A stretch of DNA of 38,676 nucleotides, taken from assembly GCA_023664725.1 (NCBI GenBank), contig JAMPFA010000001.1:492378-531053 (forward strand), read 5' to 3'. The notes beneath the pieces were generated by a model that did no database searches, had not been told where the DNA came from, and worked only from the letters and a program-made list of their open reading frames with translations. Made by a program: the position numbers and the translations under genes. The stretch comes from Roseburia sp. Lineage in GTDB: Bacteria; Bacillota; Clostridia; Lachnospirales; Lachnospiraceae. How positions within the stretch are numbered: position 1 is the first letter of the stretch; the number at the start of each line of letters is the position of its first letter. Below, piece after piece: positions 14,054 to 23,568 of the stretch.

Positions 14054-15280
14054 CTACTGTTTCAACATCTTTTCAATAAACACCCCATACCCCTTTGAGG
14101 CATCCGAGATAAACACATGAGTCACTGCCCCGATGAGCCTGTCATTTTGAATGATCGGACTGCCGCTCATCCCCTGGACGATCCCCCCTGTCTCCTGCAG
14201 AAGCAATTGATCTGTCACATGAAAAAGGATTCCCTTATTTTCCTCCTTGCTGTTATAATCCACATCATCAATTTCAATTTCATACTTTCGCAATGTTCCG
14301 TCCAGAGAAGACAAAATATATGCCTTGCCCTTTTTTATGTTCTGCTTCATGCCGATTTCCATATACTCCTTTGACATATCACCCGGTATCTGATTCAGTT
14401 TCCCATAAATTCCGGTACGGGTATTTTTCTGGATCTCCCCTATACAATATTCATCTTTATAATTAATGACACCTGTAAGCTCCCCGGGAACTCCGTCTTC
14501 CCCCTTCACAATCCCCACAATGCTTGTCTTATATATTTTTCCTTCCTTGGTTTCCAACATAGTTCCCGTATCCGCATCGCTGATGGGATGGCCAAGGGCG
14601 CCAAAAGACATATCCTCCTCCACATATGTCATAGTACCCACTCCCGCCATATCGTCCCTCACCCAGATGCCCAGTTTGTAATTTCCCTCTTTGTCCATCA
14701 CAGGAGTAAGCTTCAGTTTGATCTGCCTGCTGTCCCGGTAAATCCCAAGCACCAGGGATTTTCCCCCGGAGGCGGCAATGCACTCCATCAGCTCTTCCTT
14801 CTCCATAACCTCTTTCCCGTTGACACTGGTAATATAATCCCCCCCATGGACAAGCTGATGGGCAGGTTCATAGTTCAAACCATCAGAGGCCGTAACCTTT
14901 CCTGTTCCGATGATCAGAATTCCCTGGGTTTTTGTGTAAATCCCAATGGGCATTCCGGAGGGAAGCACATAATCCGGCTCCACCACATGGACAGCCACCT
15001 CTTTTACCGGAAAAAAATCCAGGAATTTGCAGTTTAAGGTGTAATCTGTTGGCACAGTGCCGGTTATCTTCCCGGTGGTACTAAAAAAAGCTTCCACACT
15101 CTCTTCCTGTTTCTCCACACTTACCGGAACCTGAAAAGAAATCTCCTCATCTTCCCCCTCCACCACATAGAGCTCATCCGGAATGGAATTGTACAGAAGA
15201 TTTATGGAAAAAAAAAGCAGATACGCCATACCTGCCAGAAAAATCCGGTTTTTATATTGCCATAATTTATGATAAATCAT
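14054..15280 (-). CDS. spoIVB: SpoIVB sporulation signalling protease (S55)
   Basis: During sporulation SpoIVB is made in the forespore and cuts SpoIVFA to trigger pro-sigma-K processing in the mother cell. I take the ATG at 15280 (408 residues, usual about 400-430), with AAGGGG upstream; the open frame continues to 15352. A signal-anchor (FLAGMAYLLFFSINLLYNS) is followed by a PDZ domain (about residues 110-200, LVHGGDYITSVNGKEV). The S55 peptidase domain has the active-site His in SFGALGHPISD and the Ser in GMSGSPIIQNDRLIGAVTHV (about Ser374). It follows recN after a terminator, so it can have its own sporulation promoter. In many clostridia spo0A is the next gene, but here it is 10 kb further on. 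Confidence 0.95.
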   Translation of the reverse strand: MIYHKLWQYKNRIFLAGMAYLLFFSINLLYNSIPDELYVVEGEDEEISFQVPVSVEKQEESVEAFFSTTGKITGTVPTDYTLNCKFLDFFPVKEVAVHVVEPDYVLPSGMPIGIYTKTQGILIIGTGKVTASDGLNYEPAHQLVHGGDYITSVNGKEVMEKEELMECIAASGGKSLVLGIYRDSRQIKLKLTPVMDKEGNYKLGIWVRDDMAGVGTMTYVEEDMSFGALGHPISDADTGTMLETKEGKIYKTSIVGIVKGEDGVPGELTGVINYKDEYCIGEIQKNTRTGIYGKLNQIPGDMSKEYMEIGMKQNIKKGKAYILSSLDGTLRKYEIEIDDVDYNSKEENKGILFHVTDQLLLQETGGIVQGMSGSPIIQNDRLIGAVTHVFISDASKGYGVFIEKMLKQ

Positions 15281-15382
15281 ATGTGAAATAACCCCTTTCC
15301 AATCCAGTAGAGAAGGTTCTCCCCCTGCTCGCTGTGCCGCCGCATGCCGCACAGCAATTACATTCCTTATGCGGGCAAAGCA

Positions 15383-15410
15383 TAAAAAAGAAGGATACCC
15401 TTCGTATCCC
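15383..15410 (-). terminator. Terminator after recN
   Basis: On the minus strand GGATAC and GTATCC enclose a five-base loop and are followed by TTCTTTTTT. Confidence 0.75.
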
Positions 15411-15426
15411 TCTTAGTATGTGCCAT

Positions 15427-17121
15427 TTATTTTTCTTCACACAAAGATTTTTTTGTATTTGCTGCCAATTCTTTCATTTCTCTGGCACTTTCCAAAACCG
15501 TGTCCGTGATCTTGACACCGCCTAACATCCTTGCCAGCTCTTTTACGCTCTCCTCTTTACTTAAACCTCGAATCGTAGAGATCGTGGTCTGGTTATTCAC
15601 AGATTTCTCGATCAGATAATGGCTGTCCGCCATAGCTGCAATCTGTGGCAAATGGGTAATACAGATAACCTGATGATTTCTGCCCAACACACTCATTTTC
15701 TCCGACACCATTTGGGCTGTCCTTCCGCTAATCCCCGTGTCGATCTCATCGAAGATCAAGGTCTCAATGGAATCCGTGTCCGCAAGCACTGTCTTAATGG
15801 CCAGCATAATTCGGGAAAGCTCACCTCCGGATGCAATCTTCTCCAAAGGCTTTAATGGCTCTCCAGGATTTGTGGAAATCATAAACTCCCCGTCGTCATA
15901 GCCGTTTGCAGTGTAGTGATCCATTTTCTTAAACTCCATGGAAAAATTCACATCCAAAAAATTCAGTTCCATCAGTGCTTTCTGGACCGTCTTTGTCAGC
16001 ACCGCCGCCTGCTTTTGTCTGATTTTTGAGACATCTCTGCTGATTTTTTCTACCTTTTCCCTTGATTTTTCATAATTCTTTTTCAATTCTTCCAGGTATG
16101 TGTCATAGTCTGCCAGTTTTTCTAAACGTTCTTTTTTCTCCCGGCAGCTTTCCAGAATCTCTTCCACAGAACCGCCGTATTTCGCCTTTAATCTGTTTAA
16201 GGTGTCAAGCCTTGTCTCCACCCTGGCAAAACTTTCCTCGTCAAACTGTGCGTCTGATATGTATTCTGCTATCTCATGATTGAAATCATTCATAAGATTT
16301 TCAATTTCCACTAACTGGCTCTCTAACATTTCCACTTTTTCGTCAAAGTCTGAGACAGAGGACAATTCCCTTAACGCCTGTCCGATCTGCTCCGATGCGG
16401 ACTCAAAATCCTCCCCGGTTTTCCGGTAGGCGCTTCCCACTGCCTCCATAATTTTTCTGCCGTTAGAAAGACGTTTATAATCCTGCTCTAACTCCTCATC
16501 CTCCCCGGGCAAAAGATTTGCCTCCTCGATCTCTCCCACCTCATATTCCAAAAAAGAAATTTCCCGATTCCGCTCCTCTGTGTCAAGACTTGCCTCATCA
16601 AGCTCCGTTTTCAATTTTTTATATGCACTGTAAAATTCTTTTAATTTTTCTTTTTTCTCCTGCAATTCATTTTTTGCATAAGCGTCTAAAATATTCAGAT
16701 GATTTTTTTTCACAAGAAGGGACTGATGCTCATGCTGTCCATGAATATCGATAAGAAGGGATGCCGCCTCCCGAATCTTTGAGACAGGCAGTGTCTCTCC
16801 GTTGATTTTTGCGGTGCTGCGGCCGTTTACGATTTTTCTGGAAAGGATCACCGTATCCTCCTCGGGAAAAATTTCAAGCTCCTCAAGGGCTTTTTTCTGT
16901 TTTTCATTTTCCACGGTAAACACCAGTTCCACCAGACCATATGGTGCATTTTCACGCACCATCTCCTTTGGCACTTTTTCCCCCAGCGCCAGATTCACGG
17001 AACCGATGATAATAGATTTTCCTGCCCCCGTCTCACCGGATAAAATATTTAAGCCCGGCTGAAATTCTACTTCCGCCTCGTCGATCAGGGCAAGATTTTT
17101 CACATGTAGATTTTGTAACAT
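15427..17121 (-). CDS. recN: DNA repair protein RecN
   Basis: RecN is an SMC-like ATPase that gathers double-strand DNA ends for recombinational repair. The 564-residue length is typical. The N-terminal half-ATPase has Walker A GETGAGKS (about 29-36) and FQPGLNIL before it. A long coiled-coil region (about 150-370, rich in E, K, L) follows. The C-terminal half has the signature IASGGELSRIMLAIKTVL, Walker B LIFDEIDTGISG and the motif HQVICITHLPQIAAMADSHY. GGAGA lies 4 bases before the ATG. It is the last gene of the long core operon running from nusB, 34 bases after argR, and ends in a terminator. Confidence 0.98.
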   Translation of the reverse strand: MLQNLHVKNLALIDEAEVEFQPGLNILSGETGAGKSIIIGSVNLALGEKVPKEMVRENAPYGLVELVFTVENEKQKKALEELEIFPEEDTVILSRKIVNGRSTAKINGETLPVSKIREAASLLIDIHGQHEHQSLLVKKNHLNILDAYAKNELQEKKEKLKEFYSAYKKLKTELDEASLDTEERNREISFLEYEVGEIEEANLLPGEDEELEQDYKRLSNGRKIMEAVGSAYRKTGEDFESASEQIGQALRELSSVSDFDEKVEMLESQLVEIENLMNDFNHEIAEYISDAQFDEESFARVETRLDTLNRLKAKYGGSVEEILESCREKKERLEKLADYDTYLEELKKNYEKSREKVEKISRDVSKIRQKQAAVLTKTVQKALMELNFLDVNFSMEFKKMDHYTANGYDDGEFMISTNPGEPLKPLEKIASGGELSRIMLAIKTVLADTDSIETLIFDEIDTGISGRTAQMVSEKMSVLGRNHQVICITHLPQIAAMADSHYLIEKSVNNQTTISTIRGLSKEESVKELARMLGGVKITDTVLESAREMKELAANTKKSLCEEK

Positions 17122-17155
17122 ATATTCTCCATTTCTGTATTTAAAATAAATTGAT

Positions 17156-17611
17156 TCAAATTTCTTCCATAATTTTGCGAAGCCGCTCCATCACAAGAGC
17201 TGTGTCCTCCACCGTCCGCACGGCACACATAATAGTATCATCCCCCGCAATGCTTCCCACAATTTCACTGAAATCTATAGCATCCAAAGCCGCCGCCCCT
17301 GCCATTGCCATACCGGAGACAGTTTTTATCACCAGAATGTTTTGCGCCATATCCATCGAGACAAAGGCATCCTTAAAGATACGGGTATACTTTTGCATCA
17401 TATCTTCCGTATTTTCTGAGAGAGCCGCATATTTCTGCTTTCCGTTTGCCATTGCCACTTTGGTCAGCTTCAATTCTCTGATATCCCTGGAAACGGTTGC
17501 CTGAGTGACCTGGTAGCCCTCCCGCTCTAAGCACTCCGCCAGCTCCTCCTGGGTTTCTATCTCGTTTTTGCGTATCAGTTCCAAAATTTTTACATGTCTT
17601 TTGGACTTCAT
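17156..17611 (-). CDS. argR: Arginine repressor ArgR/AhrC
   Basis: ArgR is the arginine-dependent regulator of arginine synthesis and breakdown genes. It forms a hexamer with arginine. The 151-residue length is standard. The N-terminal winged helix-turn-helix (about 1-70) includes EIETQEELAECLEREGYQVT and QATVSRDIRELKLTKV. The C-terminal arginine-binding domain has the conserved GSIAGDDTIMCAVRT stretch with the GDDT residues that hold arginine. AGGGG lies upstream of the ATG. It stands 17 bases after nadK on the same strand, in the usual clostridial order nadK-argR-recN. Confidence 0.97.
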   Translation of the reverse strand: MKSKRHVKILELIRKNEIETQEELAECLEREGYQVTQATVSRDIRELKLTKVAMANGKQKYAALSENTEDMMQKYTRIFKDAFVSMDMAQNILVIKTVSGMAMAGAAALDAIDFSEIVGSIAGDDTIMCAVRTVEDTALVMERLRKIMEEI

Positions 17612-17628
17612 AGCATCCCGCCCCTCCC

Positions 17629-18459
17629 TTATGAGTATATCCGCATTTTTTTACGCAGTATTTCCAGAAAACTGATCTGGCTCAGCTTCAGAATTTTCAC
17701 CTTTTGTCCTGCCGCATGAATGGCAATGCTATCCCCCGGTGCAAACTCCACAGACTGCTCTCCGTCAAAATTTACTTCCGCCCGCTCCTCTTTTCCAGTC
17801 TGCCTGCTCCGCATTTCGATCATAATATCGTCCTCTGCCCCCACCACGATACTTTTTGCGTTCAGGTTGTGGGAATTAATGGGGGTAATTAAAATCATAC
17901 TTGCCTTTGGATCTACAATAGGCCCCCCCGCCGACATGCTGTACCCGGTAGAGCCGGTGGGGGTTGCCACGATGATACCGTCCGCCCGGAAAGTGTTCAA
18001 ATATTCCCCGTTGATATAGACGATCAGCTCCAAAAGCTGCATGGCACCTTTTCTGGAGATCACAATGTCATTCAGCGCCGTCTTTCCTGGCAGCTTTCCC
18101 ATTTTTTTTGTGATGGAACTTCCAAAAAGCATCATGCGCTCCTCGATGACATAACTGTTTTGCATAATCTGGTCGATGGCAGAATACACATTCTCTTCCT
18201 CCAGTTCACAGAGATACCCCAGATGTCCCAGATTTACCCCGATACAGGGAATATCCAGTTTGGAACTCTCCCTTGCTGCCCGGATCAGTGTTCCGTCTCC
18301 ACCCAGGGCAAAAACACATTCCGTCCCCCGTGGAATTTCTCCCCCTCCTTTGGCAATTTGGCATTTTCCTCCTTTTAGTTCCATATAATGCTTCATCTTT
18401 TTTCCCAGACGCTGCTCTTTGTCTTTTTCCTGATTGGTTATAATATAGAACGTTCTCAT
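17629..18459 (-). CDS. nadK: NAD kinase
   Basis: It phosphorylates NAD to NADP, using ATP or polyphosphate, in the cytoplasm. The 276-residue length is typical. The nucleotide-binding GGDGT motif is at residues 53-57, the NE/D motif appears as LND (ALNDIVISR), and the glycine-rich ADGIIVATPTGSTGYSMSAGGP follows. The C-terminal half is the all-beta domain with NFDGEQ. The start codon has only a weak ribosome site, four bases after the tlyA stop, so translation is probably coupled. The two-codon gap to argR keeps it in the core operon. Confidence 0.97.
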   Translation of the reverse strand: MRTFYIITNQEKDKEQRLGKKMKHYMELKGGKCQIAKGGGEIPRGTECVFALGGDGTLIRAARESSKLDIPCIGVNLGHLGYLCELEEENVYSAIDQIMQNSYVIEERMMLFGSSITKKMGKLPGKTALNDIVISRKGAMQLLELIVYINGEYLNTFRADGIIVATPTGSTGYSMSAGGPIVDPKASMILITPINSHNLNAKSIVVGAEDDIMIEMRSRQTGKEERAEVNFDGEQSVEFAPGDSIAIHAAGQKVKILKLSQISFLEILRKKMRIYS

Positions 18460-18463
18460 ACGG

Positions 18464-19264
18464 CTAATCTAACCTGGAATGGGCAGACTCAACAGTATCC
18501 TTTACCGAGACGCCCTCTTCCATCCTTCCTTCCCCATCCTTTTTTATGTAAACCAAATATTCTATGTTGCCCTCCGGCCCTTTGATCGGTGAAAAATCCA
18601 AGTTTAATACGGAAAAACCAATCTCTCTGGCATAGGAGATCACTTTCTCGATGACTTCCTCATGGACGCTCTTATCCCTCACTACCCCTTTTTTCCCCAC
18701 TTTTTCTCTTCCTGCCTCAAACTGGGGCTTGATGAGACATACCATCTCGCCGTCCTTAGCCAAAAGCTCTTTTGCAGGTCCAAGCACCTTGGTCAGAGAG
18801 ATAAAGGACACGTCCACAGAGGCAAAATCTAAGACATCCTCAAGATCTGCGGGTAAGACATACCGTATATTTGTCTTTTCCATACAGACCACCCGTGGGT
18901 CCTGTCGAAGCTTCCATGCAAACTGACCGTATCCCACATCCACCGCATAGACCTTTTTTGCGCCGTTTTGCAGCATACAGTCGGTAAATCCCCCGGTGGA
19001 GGCTCCGATATCCATACAGATTTTGTTTTCGGTGACCACCCCGAAGCTGTCCATGGCCTTCTCCAGCTTTAACCCCCCCCGGCTCACATATTTTAAAGTA
19101 TTTCCCCTTATCTCTATGTTGCATTCCACCGGAAAAGTACTGCCCGCCTTGTCCTCCCTCTCATTGTCCACAAATACATTCCCGGACATGATCATGGCTT
19201 TCGCCTTTTCCCTGGAAGGAGCCAATCCTCTGTTTACAAGTAATACATCTAATCGCTCTTTCAT
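18464..19264 (-). CDS. tlyA: TlyA-type 2'-O rRNA methyltransferase (S4 + FtsJ)
   Basis: TlyA-family enzymes methylate the 2'-O of rRNA nucleotides; older names call it hemolysin A. The 266-residue length fits. The N-terminal S4 RNA-binding domain (about 1-62) carries RLDVLLVNRGLAPSREKAKA and ends in KYVSRGGLKLEKA. The Rossmann methyltransferase domain follows with the SAM-binding CMDIGASTGGFTDCML, VDVGYGQFAWKL, the VDVSFISL and the CLIKPQFE motifs. The ATG overlaps the dxs stop by four bases. It is in the core operon between dxs and nadK. A precise target in this organism cannot be assigned. Confidence 0.95.
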   Translation of the reverse strand: MKERLDVLLVNRGLAPSREKAKAMIMSGNVFVDNEREDKAGSTFPVECNIEIRGNTLKYVSRGGLKLEKAMDSFGVVTENKICMDIGASTGGFTDCMLQNGAKKVYAVDVGYGQFAWKLRQDPRVVCMEKTNIRYVLPADLEDVLDFASVDVSFISLTKVLGPAKELLAKDGEMVCLIKPQFEAGREKVGKKGVVRDKSVHEEVIEKVISYAREIGFSVLNLDFSPIKGPEGNIEYLVYIKKDGEGRMEEGVSVKDTVESAHSRLD

Positions 19265-21144
19265 TTCTTTCCTTTACTTTTCCCTGATACATATTTTTCA
19301 AGTATAACGTCCACAATAGATTCTGCGTCAATACCAAGCTCACGTCTTAAAATCTCCACATTTCCGTGCTCCACATAGTCATCCCTTATGGCAATATTTA
19401 ATATAGAAATCTTTTTTACATTCTGGCACAAAAATTCTGTCACATGCTCTCCAAAGCCGCCGTTTATCACATTTTCCTCCATTGTGACGATCAGTTTGTG
19501 TTTTTTGGCCAGAGTAAGAAGAAGTTTTTCGTCCAAAGGCTTTGCAAATCTGGCATTTACCAGTGTTGCCTCATATCCCATATCCTTTAGCCTGTTTCTC
19601 ACTTCCTCCCCTGTCTTTACCATACTTCCCAGGGCAACAAGGGCAATTTCCGACTCCTCGTAGATCATTTCGCTTTTGCCGTACTCCACAGGCTCCCTGA
19701 AATCCTTTAACCCCTCATATGCCTCTCCCCTTGGATAGCGGATGGCGATTGGGCTTGGGAAATTTACGGCGAATTTTACCATATCGGAAAGCTCCCACTT
19801 GTTTTTCGGCGCCAGAATGGTCATGTTTGGAATGCTGGAAAGGTAGGAGATATCGAAGATTCCCTGATGTGTCTCCCCGTCAGATCCCACAAGCCCTGCC
19901 CGGTCAATGGCAAACACCACCGGAAGGTTCTGGATACACACATCATGCAAAATCTGGTCGTAGGCCCTCTGTAAAAAGGAGGAATACACCGCAACTACAG
20001 GCTTTAACCCTGCCGCCGCCAGCCCTGCTGCAAAGGTGACCGCATGCTCCTCCGCTATCCCCACGTCAAAAAATCTGTCCGGAAACATATTCCGAAACCG
20101 CTTCAGCCCAGTACCGTCCGCCATAGCTGCCGTCACCGCCACCACTTTGTCCTCCCTGTCTCCCATCTTTCGCATCACTGTGGAAAAGATATCGGTATAG
20201 CTAGATTTTGTCCGTTTCTTTGTGGGAAGTCCCGTCTCTATATCAAAAGGCTCCGTCCCGTGAAATCTTGCGGGATGGCGCTCTGCCGGGATATATCCTC
20301 TCCCCTTCTGGGTGATCACATGAACTAAAACCGGCCCCTGGAGCCTGGACGCCTCCTTTAACACCTTGACGATGCCCGGAATATCATGCCCGTCCACCGG
20401 GCCAAGATACAAAATCCCCATATTTTCAAAAAACATCCCCGGAACAAACAGCTGCTTGATACCGCTCTTTGTCTTTCGGATCCGCTCTACCACCCGCTCA
20501 CCGTACACCGGGATCTGACTTAAGGAGTTGGCAATCCCTGTCTTTACCACCTGGTATGATTCCGCCGTCCTCAGGTTGCTCAAATATCTGGACAGTCCCC
20601 CCACATTCTCAGAGATGGACATATTGTTGTCATTTAAGACAATAATGAAATTGGAGCGTATCCTTGAGGCATTGTTCAAAGCCTCATATGCCATTCCCCC
20701 TGTCAGGGCGCCGTCCCCGATAACGGAAACTACTTTGTAGTCCTCCCCCTTGATCTGCCTTGCCAGAGCATAGCCAAGCCCTGCAGAAATCGAAGTAGAG
20801 CTGTGGCCTGTGTCAAAACAGTCACAGTCACTCTCTTTTCTCTTTGGAAATCCACTCATGCCCCCGTACTTTCTCAGTTCATCAAACCCTGAGCGCCTTC
20901 CGGTAAGAATTTTGTGGGTGTAGGACTGGTGCCCCACATCCCAGACAATCTTATCCTCTGGCAGATTGAAAGCCAGATGCAGTGCCATAGTCAACTCCAC
21001 CACGCCGAGATTGGAGGCCAGATGTCCTCCCGATCTGGATATTTTTTCAATCAAAAACTGTCTGATCTCCTCCGCCAGAAGAGGCCATTCTTCTCTCTCT
21101 AAATTTTTAATGTCATTTTCCTGTTTGATTTTCTCTAACACCAT
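19261..21144 (-). CDS. dxs: 1-deoxy-D-xylulose-5-phosphate synthase
   Basis: This thiamine-pyrophosphate enzyme makes DXP from pyruvate and glyceraldehyde 3-phosphate, the first step of the MEP isoprenoid pathway. The 627-residue length is typical. The N-terminal domain has SGGHLASNLGVVELTMALH, the TPP motif GDGALTGGMAYEALNNA and NDNNMSIS. The middle domain has FDVGIAEEHAVTFAAGLA with the catalytic Glu, and the C-terminal transketolase-like domain has YPRGEAY and ENVINGGFGEHV. GAGGATA lies upstream of the ATG. It follows ispA by 11 bases and overlaps tlyA by four, so the three are co-translated. Confidence 0.98.
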   Translation of the reverse strand: MVLEKIKQENDIKNLEREEWPLLAEEIRQFLIEKISRSGGHLASNLGVVELTMALHLAFNLPEDKIVWDVGHQSYTHKILTGRRSGFDELRKYGGMSGFPKRKESDCDCFDTGHSSTSISAGLGYALARQIKGEDYKVVSVIGDGALTGGMAYEALNNASRIRSNFIIVLNDNNMSISENVGGLSRYLSNLRTAESYQVVKTGIANSLSQIPVYGERVVERIRKTKSGIKQLFVPGMFFENMGILYLGPVDGHDIPGIVKVLKEASRLQGPVLVHVITQKGRGYIPAERHPARFHGTEPFDIETGLPTKKRTKSSYTDIFSTVMRKMGDREDKVVAVTAAMADGTGLKRFRNMFPDRFFDVGIAEEHAVTFAAGLAAAGLKPVVAVYSSFLQRAYDQILHDVCIQNLPVVFAIDRAGLVGSDGETHQGIFDISYLSSIPNMTILAPKNKWELSDMVKFAVNFPSPIAIRYPRGEAYEGLKDFREPVEYGKSEMIYEESEIALVALGSMVKTGEEVRNRLKDMGYEATLVNARFAKPLDEKLLLTLAKKHKLIVTMEENVINGGFGEHVTEFLCQNVKKISILNIAIRDDYVEHGNVEILRRELGIDAESIVDVILEKYVSGKSKGKK

Positions 21145-21155
21145 AAGAGTATCCT

Positions 21156-22043
21156 CTATTTTTCCCGATGTACTAAGTATAAAAGTAATTCCGATAAAAA
21201 TCTGTTTTCTCCGGAAAGGCTTTCCAGTTCCTCCATCGCCTCCATGGTAAGCCTCTCCACTTCTCTTCTTGATTTTTCCATGCCAAAAAGAGAAACATAG
21301 GTAGTTTTCTGGTTCTTTTTGTCGCTTCCGATGGGTTTTCCCAAAACTTCCAGGGTACTTGTCTCATCTAAAATGTCATCCTGTATCTGAAAGGCCAGCC
21401 CCACTTTTCCAGCCACGGATTCGATCACTTTCTGCTCCTCCTCCTTGGCTCCTGCCAGAATGGCTCCCACCAGCATGGAGGACTCCAAAAGAGCGCTTGT
21501 CTTTAAGCGGTAGATAAAATTCAGTTTCCCGGCTTCTATGGCTTGTCCCTCGGACAAAACATCCACCGTCTGCCCTCCTACCATACCATAAATTCCCGCC
21601 TTTCTCGCAAGAACAAGAAATGCACTGCCGATATTCAGATTGTCCGGCTCCATCAAAAATGCGGATGCCGCCGTCTCATAGGCATAATTTAACAGCCCAT
21701 CCCCCGCCAGGATTCCCATGGCCTCCCCATATACGGCATGGGTGGTTTTTTTGCCCCTGCGGTACATGTCATTGTCCATAGCAGGCAGATCGTCGTGGAT
21801 AAGAGAGTAGGTGTGTATCATCTCGATTGCTGCCATAAAAGGTTCAATCACCTTTGAATTTCCTCCAAAAAGCCTGTAAGTTTCCTGCATCAGCATGGGA
21901 CGCAGGCGCTTTCCTCCAGCTCTCACACTGTAATTCATGGCTTCAAACACCGTTTTCTGATACCCTGCTTCCTCCGGGAGATACTGTTCCAAAATCTCTT
22001 CGATAGCGGAAACATGTTTCTCTAATTCAAATTTTATTTCCAT
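21156..22043 (-). CDS. ispA: Farnesyl/geranylgeranyl diphosphate synthase
   Basis: It condenses IPP with allylic diphosphates to make farnesyl (or longer) diphosphate. The 295-residue length and the motifs match the IspA group. The first Asp-rich motif DDLPAMDND starts at about residue 84 and the second, FQIQDDILD, at about 220. RAGGKRLRPML and GQTVDVLSE are also typical. The two residues before the first Asp-rich motif are I-H, and the residues around Thr-Tyr-Ser fit the short-chain type. AGAGGAA lies 6 bases before the ATG. It is 32 bases after xseB and next to dxs, as in many Firmicutes. Confidence 0.96.
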   Translation of the reverse strand: MEIKFELEKHVSAIEEILEQYLPEEAGYQKTVFEAMNYSVRAGGKRLRPMLMQETYRLFGGNSKVIEPFMAAIEMIHTYSLIHDDLPAMDNDMYRRGKKTTHAVYGEAMGILAGDGLLNYAYETAASAFLMEPDNLNIGSAFLVLARKAGIYGMVGGQTVDVLSEGQAIEAGKLNFIYRLKTSALLESSMLVGAILAGAKEEEQKVIESVAGKVGLAFQIQDDILDETSTLEVLGKPIGSDKKNQKTTYVSLFGMEKSRREVERLTMEAMEELESLSGENRFLSELLLYLVHREK

Positions 22044-22075
22044 TCTATTTCCTCTTATTTTTAGATTTGTAACTT

Positions 22076-22291
22076 TTACACAAACTCTTCTGTGGTGCCG
22101 TCACCCTTTAGCATCAACATCTTTTTTTCCACATAATCAATCTTGTCATTGCACTGCTTTAGCTTCTTCATCCCTGTCTCGTAGAGGAGAAAGGACTGCT
22201 CTAAGGAAACTTCCCTGTCCTCCATCTGGTTGATGATCCCCTCAATTTCCGAAAACAGTTCCTCCAACCCCGGCTCTTTCTTTTCTTCCAT
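22076..22291 (-). CDS. xseB: Exodeoxyribonuclease VII small subunit
   Basis: XseB is the small subunit that binds XseA to form exonuclease VII, which degrades single-stranded DNA. The 71-residue length is normal. It has the family pattern of a helix starting EELFSEIEGIINQMEDREVS, then LEQSFLLYETGMKKLKQCND with the conserved ALYE/GM-like residues, and a short tail with LMLKGDG. It stands 56 bases after xseA in the same operon. The ribosome site AGGTAAGAG is moderate. Confidence 0.95.
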   Translation of the reverse strand: MEEKKEPGLEELFSEIEGIINQMEDREVSLEQSFLLYETGMKKLKQCNDKIDYVEKKMLMLKGDGTTEEFV

Positions 22292-22347
22292 ACTCTCTTA
22301 CCTGTCCTTCTGTGGATATTTCTTTTGCCCCGCCCCTGTAAATAAGA

Positions 22348-23568
22348 TCAAGGCATCTCCTGCTTTGATGTAAGCTCAACGCTCTGTGCCTTTGCCCTGA
22401 CGGTTCCGTCAGCAAACTGGATGTGAAGCACATCCCCGTTCCTGACACTTTCTGCCTTTCCGATACGCTTATTTTTGTTGTCGGACACAAATGCCAAACC
22501 CTGATTTAATTTCTTTGCAGGGGACAATCCCTCCAACTCTCCAGCCAAAAGTCCCAGACGGTAGCGACTGTCTGCGATTTTCCTGCGTATCATTTCTTCT
22601 AAATGTCCTTCCAGATTCATGGCATACTGCTTTTTCCCGTTCAACTGCGCCGCAGGGCTATTTTCCTGGATCCTTCTGAGGAGATTCTGGTATCTCTGTA
22701 CCGAAAGATTCCATTTGTATTCCATGGAGCGGTTCAGTCCCGAAGAAAACCCTGCCAGGAAGTTTTGCAGTTCAACTATATCATACACTGCCAGCTCTGC
22801 CCCGGCGGAAGGCGTGGGAGCCCTCAGATCCGCCACAAAGTCTGCAATGGTATAATCTGTCTCGTGGCCTACCGCAGAGATAATTGGCACTTCACATCCA
22901 AATATTGCCCTGGCTACGATTTCCTCGTTAAACGCCCACAAATCTTCGATGGAACCTCCGCCTCTCCCCACGATCATCACATCCACCCCGTAATGCTCAA
23001 GGGCACGAATGCCGTTTACAATGCTCTCCGCCGCTCCCTCACCCTGCACCTGGGCAGGATAGAGAATAACCTGGACATAAGGATTTCTCCTGGATGCAAT
23101 ATTGCGGATATCCTGGACAGCCGCCCCGGTAGACGCCGTCACCACCCCCAGTTTATTGATATATCTGGGGATAGGCTTTTTGTACTCCTGGGCAAACATC
23201 CCCATCTCCTCCAATTCCTGTTTCAGCGCCTCAAACCGCAAAAACAGATCCCCTGCCCCGTCTCTCTTAATCTCTCTTGCATAAAGCTGATAGCGTCCGT
23301 CTCTCTCGTACACCTCAATGGAGCCGGTGACATTTACCTGATCCCCCTCTTTCATCCGAAACTTTAAACCGCCCCGGGCCCCGGCAAACATCACACACCC
23401 AATGGCAGCCTTTTCGTCTTTCAGCGTAAAATAAATATGCCCGGATGAATGGTATTTACAATTTGATATCTCCCCTTTCACACAGATATTTTTCATCATA
23501 AAATCCTGTGCAAACATATTTTTGATATAACCATTCACCTGGGTAACGGAATAGGAATTCTTTGTCAT
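22348..23568 (-). CDS. xseA: Exodeoxyribonuclease VII large subunit
   Basis: This is the catalytic subunit of exonuclease VII. The 406-residue length fits. The N-terminal OB fold (about 5-95) has VTQVNGYIKNMF, VKGEISNCKYHSSGHIYFTL and the strand VTGSIEVYERDGRYQLYARE. The nuclease domain carries the family motifs GVVTASTGAAVQDIRNIASR, YPAQVQGEGAAESIV, VDVMIVGRGGGSIEDLW and SAVGHETDYTIADFVADLRAPTPS-type stretch, followed by a coiled-coil tail. The ATG overlaps the nusB stop by four bases and has no clear ribosome site, so it depends on coupling to nusB. Confidence 0.98.
   Translation of the reverse strand: MTKNSYSVTQVNGYIKNMFAQDFMMKNICVKGEISNCKYHSSGHIYFTLKDEKAAIGCVMFAGARGGLKFRMKEGDQVNVTGSIEVYERDGRYQLYAREIKRDGAGDLFLRFEALKQELEEMGMFAQEYKKPIPRYINKLGVVTASTGAAVQDIRNIASRRNPYVQVILYPAQVQGEGAAESIVNGIRALEHYGVDVMIVGRGGGSIEDLWAFNEEIVARAIFGCEVPIISAVGHETDYTIADFVADLRAPTPSAGAELAVYDIVELQNFLAGFSSGLNRSMEYKWNLSVQRYQNLLRRIQENSPAAQLNGKKQYAMNLEGHLEEMIRRKIADSRYRLGLLAGELEGLSPAKKLNQGLAFVSDNKNKRIGKAESVRNGDVLHIQFADGTVRAKAQSVELTSKQEMP

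Noticed and set aside
15281-15352. N-terminal extension of spoIVB (24 extra residues)
   Set aside because: No ribosome site, and the extension is unlike the short basic N-terminus before the membrane segment in the family. The ATG at 15280 fits better.
22603-23367. 254-codon plus-strand frame under xseA
   Set aside because: Antisense shadow of a well-supported gene, with no ribosome site.
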